A DNA stretch of 37,640 nt from an uncultured Candidatus Berkelbacteria bacterium (lineage in GTDB: Bacteria > Patescibacteriota > UBA1384 > CAILIB01): the NCBI GenBank assembly GCA_903834195.1, contig CAILIB010000019.1:1-37640 (forward strand), read 5' to 3'. A program made the translations under genes and the position numbers. Positions 14,929 to 23,554 of the stretch are shown here, piece by piece. Position 1 is the first letter of the stretch. Each line of letters begins with the position of its first letter. Under the pieces are notes generated by a model that worked only from the letters and a program-made list of their open reading frames with translations, was not told the origin of the DNA and did no database searches.

Positions 14929-15008
14929 TACACAATACTCCTATTTCATTCCTTGTCCTCCCGAAAATAGTACGGATGCGGGGGAATGAAATAGGAGTAT
15001 TGTGTATG
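14927..15008. mobile_element. 82-nt hairpin element with perfect 26-bp arms
   Basis: Left arm 14927-14952 (CATACACAATACTCC...) and right arm 14983-15008 are exact complements, with a 30-nt loop. It begins within the CA of the last cassette core and closes the array. Too small to code for a protein; could be a miniature element or a folded recombination substrate. Confidence 0.75.
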
Positions 15009-15135
15009 TTCAGAATGAGGATTCGAGTACCTTGTCCAAACTTGGTGCGCCGCAGGCTATAATCGAATCCCTACAAAAAATCTATCGCTCAAAAATATGA
15101 AGGATTTCAGTGTACAAAATTCAATATGAAACTAA

Positions 15136-15681
15136 CTATTTGACCTCATGTAACTTAGAAATATCCCCAACCCAATCAACTCGCTCAGGCAATTCAATCT
15201 TTCCATACAGTGCGTGTGGTGCATTAACTCTTAGTGCCCACCCATTATCTCCGTACGACCAATGCCACCACTCATCCACATAACTTGTAAGGCCCGTAGG
15301 CTCTAGGATTTTCCACAGCAAAGCCCGGTTAGCAATTGCCTCATCACTGAGACCTTCAACTGAAACAGACGCAGATTGCCAATCAATTCTAGAAAATGGA
15401 GATGTAAAATCGAGACTCTTTCCGTCAGTATCAACAATATCTAAATCTACAGCACCACCTGTAAGATGTGGCGGCGGTGTAATTGCATCAGGTGGTGCAC
15501 TTCTCTTACCAGCTTCGATTTCAATCTCTTTATCGCTCATTTCAGGAAACTCTTTCTTTACACGGTCAAGAGTATAGGCATGCATAGCCCGCTGCACCGA
15601 GATTGGACGATAGCCTTCTATAACACTTAGAAATAAACCTTCAGGGAGTGCTTCAGCGGCCTGGACAAGCATATTAGCCAC
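15136..15681 (-). CDS. VanX-like D-Ala-D-Ala dipeptidase, N-terminus frameshifted
   Basis: 181 residues from a GTG. Peptidase M15D features: EGYRPISVQ, the zinc ligands HLTGGAVD (His and Asp seven apart) and EWWHWSYGD (Glu catalytic, His ligand). Such enzymes cleave D-Ala-D-Ala or similar dipeptides from wall precursors; VanX serves vancomycin resistance, others recycle wall peptides. The GTG is a doubtful start, because the same frame stays open upstream to about 15840 and encodes family-like N-terminal sequence (see next entry). No cassette repeat flanks the gene. Confidence 0.85.
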   Translation of the reverse strand: MANMLVQAAEALPEGLFLSVIEGYRPISVQRAMHAYTLDRVKKEFPEMSDKEIEIEAGKRSAPPDAITPPPHLTGGAVDLDIVDTDGKSLDFTSPFSRIDWQSASVSVEGLSDEAIANRALLWKILEPTGLTSYVDEWWHWSYGDNGWALRVNAPHALYGKIELPERVDWVGDISKLHEVK

Positions 15682-15850
15682 CGATTGGCGGACAATGTGT
15701 GTCCGTGGAAAATCAAATACAGGATGCGCTGGTGAAACAATAAGTTTTGGAGATAACCCTAGAAAATCTATAAGGGGCTCACCAGTATCTTTAATTATTA
15801 CCTTATCGAGTTCATCCTGATCCTCACCTGGAGAATTTATTTGTGCTCAT
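15682..15850 (-). pseudogene. N-terminal part of the VanX-like gene, out of frame with its ATG
   Basis: In frame with the dipeptidase, this stretch reads ...KVIIKDTGEPLIDFLGLSP and AHPVFDFPRTHIVRQSVAN, as expected for the missing N-terminal third. An ATG at 15850 (MSTN...) is out of frame by one base; removing one A from the A-rich CAAATAAAT near 15836-15842 joins them as MSTINSPGEDQDEL. Either a real frameshift, a sequencing error or an unusual start. Confidence 0.6.
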
Positions 15851-15954
15851 ATTTTTACTAGGTTTACGTAACACAAGAATAGCAAATCAAAAACAACTCA
15901 TATAGATAATTAAAAAATCCACCACTTCAAATTGTGCGTTAAAGTTATAAACAT

Positions 15955-15987
15955 ATAAAAAAGAAGAGGATCACACGGATCCCCCTC
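15955..15987 (-). terminator. Terminator of the 16004 gene
   Basis: GAGGGGGATCC-GTGT-GATCCTC then TTCTTTTTT on the minus strand. Confidence 0.75.
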
Positions 15988-16003
15988 AAATACAAATCTT
16001 TTC

Positions 16004-16636
16004 TCAAGATCTTAGAACCTGCTTTTCCAACTCCTCAAGGTCCAACATGAACTCTCTTAGCCTGCCCGGCTCTATGGGCTGCTTAGAGTCGAAGTCTTTA
16101 ACCATACGTTTTAACTGGACTGAGAGTCGAATTAACTCATTCTTTGAGGCCTTATTGCCAAAACCAGACAAATAAATCTGTAATAGCTTTTTCAAACTCA
16201 GAAGAAGTGCTGCTGCACACGTCCCCTGCTGAAGTTCTTCACGCGGCATCGTTCGTAACGACTCTATTGTGCGTTCAGTCCACAAACGAACTGCACGTTT
16301 TTGGTAGTAAAACCGACAAAAGTGCCAGATTGTGAAACAGAACCCATAGAAACCTACTATGCAGGCCACTATGTAGAACCACATGAACTCCCTAAGGTGT
16401 GGAGTGGTCGGGTGATGCAAGGTGCGGTCGTAGATGAGCATGAGGCCAACAAAACCAAAAACGAGCCCACCAAGCAGGTACATACCAGCTCCATCAAGAG
16501 TATCGTCGTTCATTTTGTGAACCTTCTTTCGGTCTGCGGTGAAGTGAACAATGATGCCAACCAGAAGGCAGAATAGCGTGCTATAGAACAGCACCCATTC
16601 AAAGTCGTAAAAATTCCTGTAATGATCCTCGTACAT
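16004..16636 (-). CDS. Three-pass membrane protein, unknown
   Basis: About 210 residues from the ATG at 16636, chosen over the upstream TTG because AGGAG lies 8 nt before it. Hydrophobic segments at about WVLFYSTLFCLLVGIIVHF, GGLVFGFVGLMLIY and FYIVACIVGFYGFCFTIW, then a charged helical cytoplasmic tail. No family recognised. A good promoter and a terminator make it a single-gene unit. Confidence 0.6.
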   Translation of the reverse strand: MYEDHYRNFYDFEWVLFYSTLFCLLVGIIVHFTADRKKVHKMNDDTLDGAGMYLLGGLVFGFVGLMLIYDRTLHHPTTPHLREFMWFYIVACIVGFYGFCFTIWHFCRFYYQKRAVRLWTERTIESLRTMPREELQQGTCAAALLLSLKKLLQIYLSGFGNKASKNELIRLSVQLKRMVKDFDSKQPIEPGRLREFMLDLEELEKQVLRS

Positions 16637-16662
16637 TTTCAACTCTCCTCGAATCTGGGAGC

Positions 16663-16691
16663 ACTATACCATTTTTATATAAGATTAGCAA
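16663..16691 (-). promoter_or_regulatory. Promoter of the 16636 gene
   Basis: TTGCTA, 17 nt, TATAGT on the minus strand. Confidence 0.7.
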
Positions 16692-16752
16692 TGTACTAGG
16701 ATGTTTTGAATTTAGTTTATTGAACACAACACCCCAACCTGGTAATAATAAC

Positions 16753-16759
16753 CAGGAGG
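16753..16759 (+). promoter_or_regulatory. Strong Shine-Dalgarno (AGGAGGT)
   Basis: Lies 10 nt before the TTG at 16770. A nearer ATG at 16763 opens only a seven-codon frame, so the TTG is the better start. Confidence 0.6.
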
Positions 16760-16769
16760 TACATGAATC

Positions 16770-17189
16770 TTGAACACACAACTTGAAAATCCGACAAAAA
16801 ATGGTGTTCCTGATTCAGGACCACCCACTATCCCTCCAATTGAGGAATCCGCATACAATCCCTGGAACTTGCCCCATTGCCACTTCTGCAGAAAAGAGGA
16901 CGGAGACCTCGGTAGTGGACTTCTCTCTTTACATCCTCCAACACGTGAGTTTTGTCACTTTTCGTGCTACAAGGACCACATGCACTACAGAATTGGTGGC
17001 AAATTTTACTCAAAATTCACAGATATAGCACTAATATCTTCTGCCGGTGCATTTCTCACGAGTAATACTCCTTTAGGAATACCACTATTTGGAATGTGTA
17101 TTGCTTTGCTTATTGTCCTTTTTCTAGTAAGCACCATCAACCTTTGTTATTATCTCTGGAAATACATTCCGGAGGATAAACTCAACTAG
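16770..17189 (+). CDS. Membrane protein with zinc-binding-like cluster, unknown
   Basis: 139 residues. An N-terminal proline-rich stretch is followed by CHFCRKEDGD...FCHFSCYKDH, four Cys and several His spaced as in a treble-clef or zinc ribbon, then two hydrophobic segments (IALISSAGAFL and FGMCIALLIVLFLVSTINLCYYLW). It may recognise a ligand or protein at the inner membrane; nothing more specific is visible. An inverted repeat CCACCTTC...GAAGGTGG (about 17209-17235) follows as a weak terminator. Confidence 0.55.
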   Translation: MNTQLENPTKNGVPDSGPPTIPPIEESAYNPWNLPHCHFCRKEDGDLGSGLLSLHPPTREFCHFSCYKDHMHYRIGGKFYSKFTDIALISSAGAFLTSNTPLGIPLFGMCIALLIVLFLVSTINLCYYLWKYIPEDKLN

Positions 17190-17289
17190 TTGAATCCCGT
17201 CCACCTTCAGCAATCATGCAGAAGGTGGTCTTTGTTTATAGTAACCACCTACCAATCTGCTAAACTATACACAGACACTAAAAAATACC

Positions 17290-18663
17290 ATGTCAAAAAG
17301 ATCAAACCCTTGGCTCCTCCTTTTTACCGTACTATTCGGTATTCTTCTGGTCGGGATAGATCGCACAGTCACAAATCTTGCAATTCCTCACATCATCGCC
17401 CAATTCAATATTGATGCTTCTACGGCAGGATGGGCAGCAACCTCGTACATTATTACGAGCGCCGTATTTATCCCAGTTTTTGGAAAACTGGGTGACATGT
17501 ATGGCGACCGACGGATTTTCGTTGGGGGTATGATAGGCTTCATAATCACCTCAATTGTGACTGCACTAGCCTGGAACATGCCTATTTTAATTGCATTTCG
17601 CGCACTTCAGGGAGTGTGTGGTTCGGCAATTGTACCAACTGCCATGGCTGCAGTTGCAAAACAGTTCACTGAGAATTCCTCACGCGCGCAGGCTCTTGGT
17701 TTTTTGGCTACTGCTGGAGCCGGTGCCGCAACTGTTGCCCCACTTGTAGGAGGTCCACTAATCGACAATTACGGTTGGAGAAGCGTCTTTTTTATCAACT
17801 TACCTCTCGGTATTATCGCCGTAATACTTGGTATTCTCTATATCCGCAATGATCGCGTCGAAGCCAAACACTCCTTCGATATCATTGGCTCTATCCTATT
17901 AGGCCTCTCATTATCTGGTCTTGTACTTGTAATCGATCGAGGAAGTGCCTGGGGATGGACCTCACTGGGCTCAATTATTTGCTACATAGGCAGCGTCTGC
18001 TTTTTTGCCTTATTCGTCTATGAACAAGGCCGCGCTGCCGATCCTATTATTGATCTTACGCTGTTCAAAAATACGACAACCAGCGGCGCACTAGCGACCT
18101 CCTTCTTTGTTGGCATGTCGCTATACAGCGTAACCCTATTGATCTCACTTTTTGCACAGCAAAAACTCGGCTATACAGCTACTCAAACTGGGTACCTCTA
18201 CCTACCGATGACCATTCCGCTCATTTTTCTCTCACCCGTAGGAGCTAAAATCTCCAAATTACTTCCGCCGCGCTTTGCCATTGCAATTGGGGTACTTGGA
18301 GCTGCTGGGGGAATTTATCTGCTTTCACGTGCCGATATCTCACTCGGATTACGCGCTGTCGCATTTCCAATGGCCGTATTCGGTGCCTTCTGGGCAATTA
18401 CCTCAGCACCATTGAGTACTGCCATTGCGAACAGTGTGCCAAAAACCCACCTCGGTATGGTTTCTGGGTTACGCACTCTTGTACTTAGTATTGGTGGCGC
18501 CATCGGAATTGCTGTTGCAAGTAGTGTCTATGCAAGCAATGCAGCAGCTGGAGTTTCTTCTGAAACTACCTTCCACCAATTGTACGGAATATCAGCAATT
18601 GTACTCGTAATCGGTGCAGGGCTTGCACTCTTTATTAAAGAAAAGTCGAGCGATTACGCCTAA
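17290..18663 (+). CDS. MFS drug exporter, DHA2 (14-TM) type
   Basis: 457 residues with about 14 membrane helices. The N-terminus LFGILLVGIDRTVTNLAIPHI matches the D..IVNVALP motif of the EmrB/QacA group, with GKLGDMYGDRRIFV as the loop 2-3 motif A and GAGAATVAPLVGGPLID as the antiporter motif C. Likely a proton-coupled exporter of toxic or lipophilic compounds. The substrate is not predictable. It converges on gnd with 8 nt between the stops. Confidence 0.9.
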   Translation: MSKRSNPWLLLFTVLFGILLVGIDRTVTNLAIPHIIAQFNIDASTAGWAATSYIITSAVFIPVFGKLGDMYGDRRIFVGGMIGFIITSIVTALAWNMPILIAFRALQGVCGSAIVPTAMAAVAKQFTENSSRAQALGFLATAGAGAATVAPLVGGPLIDNYGWRSVFFINLPLGIIAVILGILYIRNDRVEAKHSFDIIGSILLGLSLSGLVLVIDRGSAWGWTSLGSIICYIGSVCFFALFVYEQGRAADPIIDLTLFKNTTTSGALATSFFVGMSLYSVTLLISLFAQQKLGYTATQTGYLYLPMTIPLIFLSPVGAKISKLLPPRFAIAIGVLGAAGGIYLLSRADISLGLRAVAFPMAVFGAFWAITSAPLSTAIANSVPKTHLGMVSGLRTLVLSIGGAIGIAVASSVYASNAAAGVSSETTFHQLYGISAIVLVIGAGLALFIKEKSSDYA

Positions 18664-18671
18664 ATAAGATA

Positions 18672-20138
18672 CTAGGCGCTGTACACGCTAGAACTCGTCG
18701 TACCGCCAGTACCCGTCCAGTTAGTATGGAAAAACTCGCCGCGAGCTTTATCGGTGCGCTCATACGTATGGGCTCCAAAATAATCGCGCTGTGCCTGAAG
18801 TAAGTTAGCTGGAAGTTCAGCACTGCGGAAGCCATCATAAAATGAAAGAGCCGAACTAAAGGCTGGAACCGGAATGCCAGCCTTTACTGCAGTAGCAATT
18901 ACCGTACGCCAAGCATCTTGAGCCTCTGTCAGTACTTTAGTGAAGAATGGATCAAGCATCAGGTTCATTAGAGCTGGATCTGCATCAAATGCTTCCTTAA
19001 TTTTACTTAGGAAGCGACTTCGGATAATGCAGCCACCGCGCCACATCAGTGCAATACCGCCGTAGTTAAGTTCCCAACCATATTCTTCGGCAGCAGCTCG
19101 CATCAACATATAGCCCTGTGTATAACTTACCATTTTGGACGCATAGAGTGCCTGTCGAACCTGTTCGATAAACTGCGCTTTATCACCAGTAAATGTTAAT
19201 CGTGGACCATTCAGAACACCTGCAGCACGTACTCGCTGATCTTTAAAGGCTGAAATACAACGCGCGTAGACAGCTTCACTGATCAATGTTACTGGCTGGC
19301 CTAGTTCTGCGGAGCTAATTACTGTCCACTTTCCAGTCCCTTTTTGACCCGCCACATCGAGAATCTTATCAACCAATGGCGCACCGTCAGCGTCCTTGTA
19401 GGCAAGAATTTCGGCGGTAATTTCAATCAGGTAACTATCAAGTTCACCCTTATTCCACTCAGCAAAAACAGTAGCCATTTCATCAGCAGATAATCCAAGG
19501 TACGTTTTGAGCAGACTATACGCTTCACCAATTAGCTGCATATCTCCGTACTCAATGCCGTTGTGAACCATTTTCACATAGTGACCAGCACCACCCTGAC
19601 CTACCCATTCACAACACGGAGTTCCGTCTTCAACTTTGGCTGCAATACTCTGGAAAATTTCCTTCACAGCTGGCCATGCTGCAGGCGAACCACCTGGCAT
19701 AATAGAAGGACCACGTCGGGCACCTTCTTCACCACCGGAAACTCCAGATCCAACATACAGCAATCCTTTGGATGCCAGATATTTTTCTCGACGATCAGTA
19801 TCTGCAAAAAGTGTATTTCCCCCGTCGATAATAATATCTCCAGCTTCCAGATGGGGAATCAATTCCTCAATTGCATCATCTACAGGCTTTCCAGCCTTAA
19901 TCATAAGCATGACACGTCGAGGACTTTTCAATGTTCCTACCAATTCTTCAATGGAGTGCGTACCAATTACCTGCGTACCCTTTGCTTCGTTCTCCAGGAA
20001 ATCATCAACTTTGCTTACAGTTCGATTAAACACAGCCACAGTGTAGCCATGATCATTCATGTTGAGTACTAAATTCTGACCCATTACAGCCAGTCCAATG
20101 AGTCCAATATCTGCTTGAGGTGTGGTTTCTGTATTCAT
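18672..20138 (-). CDS. gnd: 6-phosphogluconate dehydrogenase (decarboxylating)
   Basis: 488 residues, the long (GndA-type) form. It oxidises 6-phosphogluconate to ribulose 5-phosphate and CO2 in the pentose phosphate pathway, producing NADPH. Motifs: the nucleotide-binding GLAVMGQNLVLNM near the start, GVSGGEEGARRGPSIMPGG (substrate loop; most homologues have Y or F for the second R), KMVHNGIEYGDMQL with catalytic Lys, and GKGTGKWT-like QKGTGKWT. TATAGT lies 6 nt before the ATG, indicating a leaderless mRNA. Confidence 0.97.
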   Translation of the reverse strand: MNTETTPQADIGLIGLAVMGQNLVLNMNDHGYTVAVFNRTVSKVDDFLENEAKGTQVIGTHSIEELVGTLKSPRRVMLMIKAGKPVDDAIEELIPHLEAGDIIIDGGNTLFADTDRREKYLASKGLLYVGSGVSGGEEGARRGPSIMPGGSPAAWPAVKEIFQSIAAKVEDGTPCCEWVGQGGAGHYVKMVHNGIEYGDMQLIGEAYSLLKTYLGLSADEMATVFAEWNKGELDSYLIEITAEILAYKDADGAPLVDKILDVAGQKGTGKWTVISSAELGQPVTLISEAVYARCISAFKDQRVRAAGVLNGPRLTFTGDKAQFIEQVRQALYASKMVSYTQGYMLMRAAAEEYGWELNYGGIALMWRGGCIIRSRFLSKIKEAFDADPALMNLMLDPFFTKVLTEAQDAWRTVIATAVKAGIPVPAFSSALSFYDGFRSAELPANLLQAQRDYFGAHTYERTDKARGEFFHTNWTGTGGTTSSSVYSA

Positions 20139-20144
20139 ATGCTC

Positions 20145-20150
20145 ACTATA
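20145..20150 (-). promoter_or_regulatory. -10 element of gnd (leaderless start)
   Basis: TATAGT on the minus strand, 6 nt before the ATG at 20138. Confidence 0.55.
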
Positions 20151-20155
20151 CCGAA

Positions 20156-20461
20156 TCAGAGCATGAAAGTGTACCTCGGATTTTTCGCGTCAGCAAGCAT
20201 CTCTCGAATTTCGTCAGAAACTCGCTTGTCTCGCTCATCAAAATACTGTGCTACGTTTTCAAGTTTCTTCTGCTGAACTTTGGTCAGCTTCTGATAGGTA
20301 TCCTTTTTCACAACCTCCCGATCGGCATTAGCAAGCTCAGCGAGAACCTTGAGTAATTCTTGCTTCTTTTCCTCTGGAGTCAGGCTAGGAGAGAGCGATT
20401 TCAACTTCCGATTCAGTACGGTTCTGTAGCGTTCGGTTAAGTACTTCGCCTGTGTTGTCAT
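20156..20461 (-). CDS. Hypothetical helical protein
   Basis: 101 residues from MTTQAKYL (20461); the track start at 20479 is also possible. Very rich in Lys, Glu and Leu, entirely helical (LTPEEKKQELLKVLAELANADREVV), resembling a coiled-coil or small scaffold protein. No family recognised. It overlaps the 3' end of the upstream 493-residue gene by about 77 nt in another frame, a long overlap that suggests translational coupling. Confidence 0.55.
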   Translation of the reverse strand: MTTQAKYLTERYRTVLNRKLKSLSPSLTPEEKKQELLKVLAELANADREVVKKDTYQKLTKVQQKKLENVAQYFDERDKRVSDEIREMLADAKNPRYTFML

Positions 20462-21866
20462 AATATTCTCCGTCAACATTAGGTTGTGAGATTGTTATTC
20501 GTAATTCTGGTTTTCCATCAGTTCCTCGTACAGTCTCCATAGTCATCTCTGTACCTGGCCGGATTTCACCCTCCTGTTCGTCAAATTGTCCTTCTTGCCA
20601 AGCTTTGTTTGTACCATCTACTTCTATTCCGTGTATCTCGACTTCGCAAATTGCAAACTCAGTCCCTATTTCAGTTTTTACCTCATTTCTGAAAGCAGGT
20701 AAGTCACCTTGGTTTTTTACTAGGATTTCAGCGATTTTCATTTTTGTGTACTGTTCTTGGAGTGCAACCTCCAAGGCTTTCGGATGATCGGTATCTCCGC
20801 TATACATGAACTCTGCGCCTGAATCATCATCTTTGTGGTTCTCTAGTCTACCCTCTCCGGCTTTTATGTATGCCACAAGCAGTCGAGCAAACTCTTGTGT
20901 ATGTTGGGTAAATTGTTCACCTGGAGTTGCATTTGATTCAACTTTTGCCGAAATGTTCCATTGCTCTTGCTGTTCTATAGTAGGTTCTGGTTTTTCAACC
21001 TGCTGTTCTGCAACTTCTACCGCAACCGCTTGCTCTGGCTTAGGATCTTCTATTTTGAGCATTCGTGCAACTTCAGTTTTCAGTGCAGTTTGATTTTCTG
21101 GAGCTAATTTCTCAAGGCTTATTCCTACTTTTTCAAGTTTTGCTTCAATGTGGAGCTCCACCTGCTCTTCTTCGTGAACCTCGATTTTTGCAGTTTCTTG
21201 TTGTGCTATTTCTGGTGATTCAACTATGTGCGTTTCAGTTTCAAGAGCTACCTCTGGTTCATCGTGCACTTCAATTTCTGCCAAGCCAACCATTCCATCT
21301 ATTTCAGATTCAACTACTCCTACAGCTTCAGTTTGATCGTCCAAAAAAACCTCATGTTTAGCAATGAGGTCATCTTCTAGCGCTGTTAATTCTGCAGTAT
21401 TTTCTTCGAGTACTATTTTTTCTGGAGTTTCAGGTTCAGTAGCAATTCTATTCTCAATAGTGCCATGAGGATCAAATCCAACCTCATGTACCATCTTTCG
21501 AGTCGGAATAAACTGCTCTTGAGGTTTTTCAAGCGGGCTTAGTTTTTCGAGTACCGAAGGTTCTTCTGCAGTCTGTATGGCCTCAGTTACAATTTCTGTT
21601 TCAGGTTCGGCTTGAGATTCTATTGTAGGCAGAATTACTTCCGACTCTGGCTGAGTATACTGTCTGTTGAATTCAGCAAGGTCTGCATCAAGTGTTCCAT
21701 CTCGCTCTGGGAGTGCATCGTACACTTCGTCCGGTAGACCTTCGCCTATATTGAGCTGCTTAAGATCCAGATTCTCAGCCTCGAAAGATGGCTGTTGGAT
21801 TTTGGTTTCTACAGATGCTCCTGTAATTTCAGCTGAAGTGCTTGGATTTTCGAGTGTTTCTTGCAT
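20385..21866 (-). CDS. Acidic low-complexity protein, unknown
   Basis: 493 residues. The first 310 are acidic and disordered, full of Glu, Val, Ala and Gln with repeated EVxE/ETE motifs; the last 180 (from about FARLLVAYIKAGEGRLENH) look folded alpha/beta. No signal peptide or membrane segment. No family recognised. Promoter TAGACA-N17-TACTGT upstream; the downstream 101-residue gene overlaps its end. Such acidic extensions are common in CPR hypothetical proteins. Confidence 0.65.
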   Translation of the reverse strand: MQETLENPSTSAEITGASVETKIQQPSFEAENLDLKQLNIGEGLPDEVYDALPERDGTLDADLAEFNRQYTQPESEVILPTIESQAEPETEIVTEAIQTAEEPSVLEKLSPLEKPQEQFIPTRKMVHEVGFDPHGTIENRIATEPETPEKIVLEENTAELTALEDDLIAKHEVFLDDQTEAVGVVESEIDGMVGLAEIEVHDEPEVALETETHIVESPEIAQQETAKIEVHEEEQVELHIEAKLEKVGISLEKLAPENQTALKTEVARMLKIEDPKPEQAVAVEVAEQQVEKPEPTIEQQEQWNISAKVESNATPGEQFTQHTQEFARLLVAYIKAGEGRLENHKDDDSGAEFMYSGDTDHPKALEVALQEQYTKMKIAEILVKNQGDLPAFRNEVKTEIGTEFAICEVEIHGIEVDGTNKAWQEGQFDEQEGEIRPGTEMTMETVRGTDGKPELRITISQPNVDGEYYDNTGEVLNRTLQNRTESEVEIALS

Positions 21867-21898
21867 GTATGTTGTTACGCGATGCTCAAATCGCTGTT

Positions 21899-21927
21899 AC
21901 AGTAGCAGGTTTTCCTATTTTTGTCTA
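21899..21927 (-). promoter_or_regulatory. Promoter of the 493-residue protein gene
   Basis: TAGACA, 17 nt, TACTGT on the minus strand, about 33 nt before the ATG. Confidence 0.5.
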
Positions 21928-21943
21928 GTAGCTATAATCTCAC

Positions 21944-23113
21944 TCAAAAAATGGCTTTTTTCGAATGTTTAAACGATCCGCGTAGCAAAAATACTGTTGG
22001 TATTATTAAAATTTGAAACAAGAGAAGTGCGTGTGCCGCTGAAAATCGGTCTGCTAGAAGACCTATTACAATAGCCATTATACCGTAGAATACACTTCCG
22101 AGGAGAGAATTTAATGACCCCATTGTTGCACGATGCTCGCTACTAAATTCTTCTTGAAAAATTTTTGCCTCAGCAACTTGGTACGGTCCAAAAAGTGCAC
22201 CACTGAGGACAACTAGAATTGGAGAAACTACACTAGGAAACGCAAAGGCAAGAATATTCACTACTCTATCAACCCAAAAGTCGACAAAGAGTGTTCGTGC
22301 CTCGCCAAGTTTTTTCACAATTCGATCACCAAATACAAAACTAAAATAGACGATCAATTTATTAAATGCATTAACAATACCGAGGAGCCAACTTGGAATT
22401 ACAGTTGCGTAAAATGCAGGTAAGAAAGAGTATGAACTTTCCCCTAAACCTCCTGATATAATCGAGAAAAGACTAAACAGGCGCAAGCGTTTATTCGTGA
22501 TAAACAAGCGAGTTGCTTCACGTAAATGCGCGAATGGATTCTCAACCGTTACACCATGCGTCCGAGTATTTGGAATGAATACACTAATAATGAGACCAAC
22601 CAAAAACGGTAACACGCTAAGCCATGCTAAAAGCGTAAATGAATACTGAAGGAGAAAACCACCGAGTACGGCCGAAACCCCCATTGAAATTTGTACCCAA
22701 GAATTCATCTTTCCATATACGTGGCCATACGATTCTTTTTCCCCTGATTGTTCCATGACCTCGTATAATAATGCGTCATTATTTCCACTGTATAATGCCT
22801 GGCACAACCCCATTAATGTCGCACCTATAAGCAGTGATGCATATCCCAGCCCTGTAGCGTAAGAAATTGCTCCGAGTAAGGCAGCTACTGTACCTGCAAC
22901 CAACACTCGTTGTCGGCCCCATAGGTCGGAGAGAATTCCTGTTGGAAGCTCGAATAGTGATGAACTGATTAATAGTACTGTATATACACTTCCTGCAAGT
23001 GCGTAACTTCCGCTTACATGCGCAAAGAAAAGTACTACTACTGGTCCCATTGGGACGAATGTAATTGCACTATTGAACCAGGTAATTAACTTGACTGTTC
23101 GGGTATGCGACAT
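21944..23113 (-). CDS. MFS transporter, 12-TM
   Basis: 389 residues with about 12 membrane helices. The loop 2-3 motif is visible as PTGILSDLWGRQRVLVAG (motif A: G..D..GR). It resembles DHA1-type or general MFS permeases; the substrate is unknown. TATAGT lies exactly 6 nt before the ATG, implying a leaderless mRNA. It diverges from the palindrome-rich region that precedes tRNA-Arg(TCT). Confidence 0.85.
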   Translation of the reverse strand: MSHTRTVKLITWFNSAITFVPMGPVVVLFFAHVSGSYALAGSVYTVLLISSSLFELPTGILSDLWGRQRVLVAGTVAALLGAISYATGLGYASLLIGATLMGLCQALYSGNNDALLYEVMEQSGEKESYGHVYGKMNSWVQISMGVSAVLGGFLLQYSFTLLAWLSVLPFLVGLIISVFIPNTRTHGVTVENPFAHLREATRLFITNKRLRLFSLFSIISGGLGESSYSFLPAFYATVIPSWLLGIVNAFNKLIVYFSFVFGDRIVKKLGEARTLFVDFWVDRVVNILAFAFPSVVSPILVVLSGALFGPYQVAEAKIFQEEFSSEHRATMGSLNSLLGSVFYGIMAIVIGLLADRFSAAHALLLFQILIIPTVFLLRGSFKHSKKAIF

Positions 23114-23119
23114 ATGTTT

Positions 23120-23125
23120 ACTATA
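23120..23125 (-). promoter_or_regulatory. -10 element of the MFS gene (leaderless start)
   Basis: TATAGT on the minus strand, 6 nt before the ATG at 23113. Confidence 0.55.
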
Positions 23126-23207
23126 TCGTTTTTTGACTGATTTTAATTTATTAACTGGCTCTAAAAGGCAAAATCTGTTATTATTTCGTCTGTTCTACCA
23201 ATTTCTT

Positions 23208-23364
23208 CGATATCAATTCCTCGTTCGCTCACATTCGGACAAGCTAGCTTGTCTAAGTACACCTGTTCGTCCCCGATATCTACGATATCGTGTACACTCG
23301 TCCGATATCTACGATATCGATTCCTCGTTCGCTCAACAAAAATGTAAGCTAGCTTCCATTTTTG
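23208..23364. repeat. Palindrome array upstream of tRNA-Arg(TCT)
   Basis: A 24-nt direct repeat with one mismatch (23208-23231 and 23312-23335, ending CTCGTTCGCTCA) frames GACAAGCTAGCTTGTC (23238-23253), CGATATC-TAC-GATATCG twice (23274-23290, 23303-23319) and is followed by CAAAAATG-AAGCTAGCTT-CATTTTTG (23337-23364, one mismatch). CGTCC(C)CGATA, like the tRNA 5' end, also recurs. Confidence 0.85.
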
Positions 23365-23376
23365 TCTCACTCACTC

Positions 23377-23453
23377 GTCCCGATAGCTCAGATGGATAGA
23401 GCGGAAGCCTTCTAAGCTTCAGGTCGCTGGTTCAATTCCAGCTCGGGACACCA
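23377..23453 (+). tRNA. tRNA-Arg(TCT)
   Basis: Acceptor GTCCCGA/TCGGGAC, A, encoded CCA. Anticodon stem GAAGC/GCTTC, loop CTTCTAA, anticodon TCT. T-loop TTCAATT. Confidence 0.96.
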
Positions 23454-23491
23454 GTAAAATAGCAGCCTCAAAAAATGGGCTGCTATTTTAC
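23454..23491 (+). terminator. Stem-loop after tRNA-Arg(TCT)
   Basis: GTAAAATAGCAGCC pairs perfectly with GGCTGCTATTTTAC. Confidence 0.75.
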
Positions 23492-23554
23492 TTGCGGCAG
23501 TACTTTACCGAGCGTATATTCACGATATATTCACATTTCTTCACACATCATCAT

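Noticed and set aside
19563-20072. Antisense ORFs over gnd, rny and ABC genes
   Set aside because: The opposite strand encodes clearly recognised conserved proteins.
20806-21972. Antisense ORFs across the 493-residue gene
   Set aside because: Arise from the biased codon composition of the acidic repeats.
23073-23399. ORFs 23073..23399 and 23161..23370
   Set aside because: Composed of the palindromic repeats before tRNA-Arg(TCT); no protein-like features.
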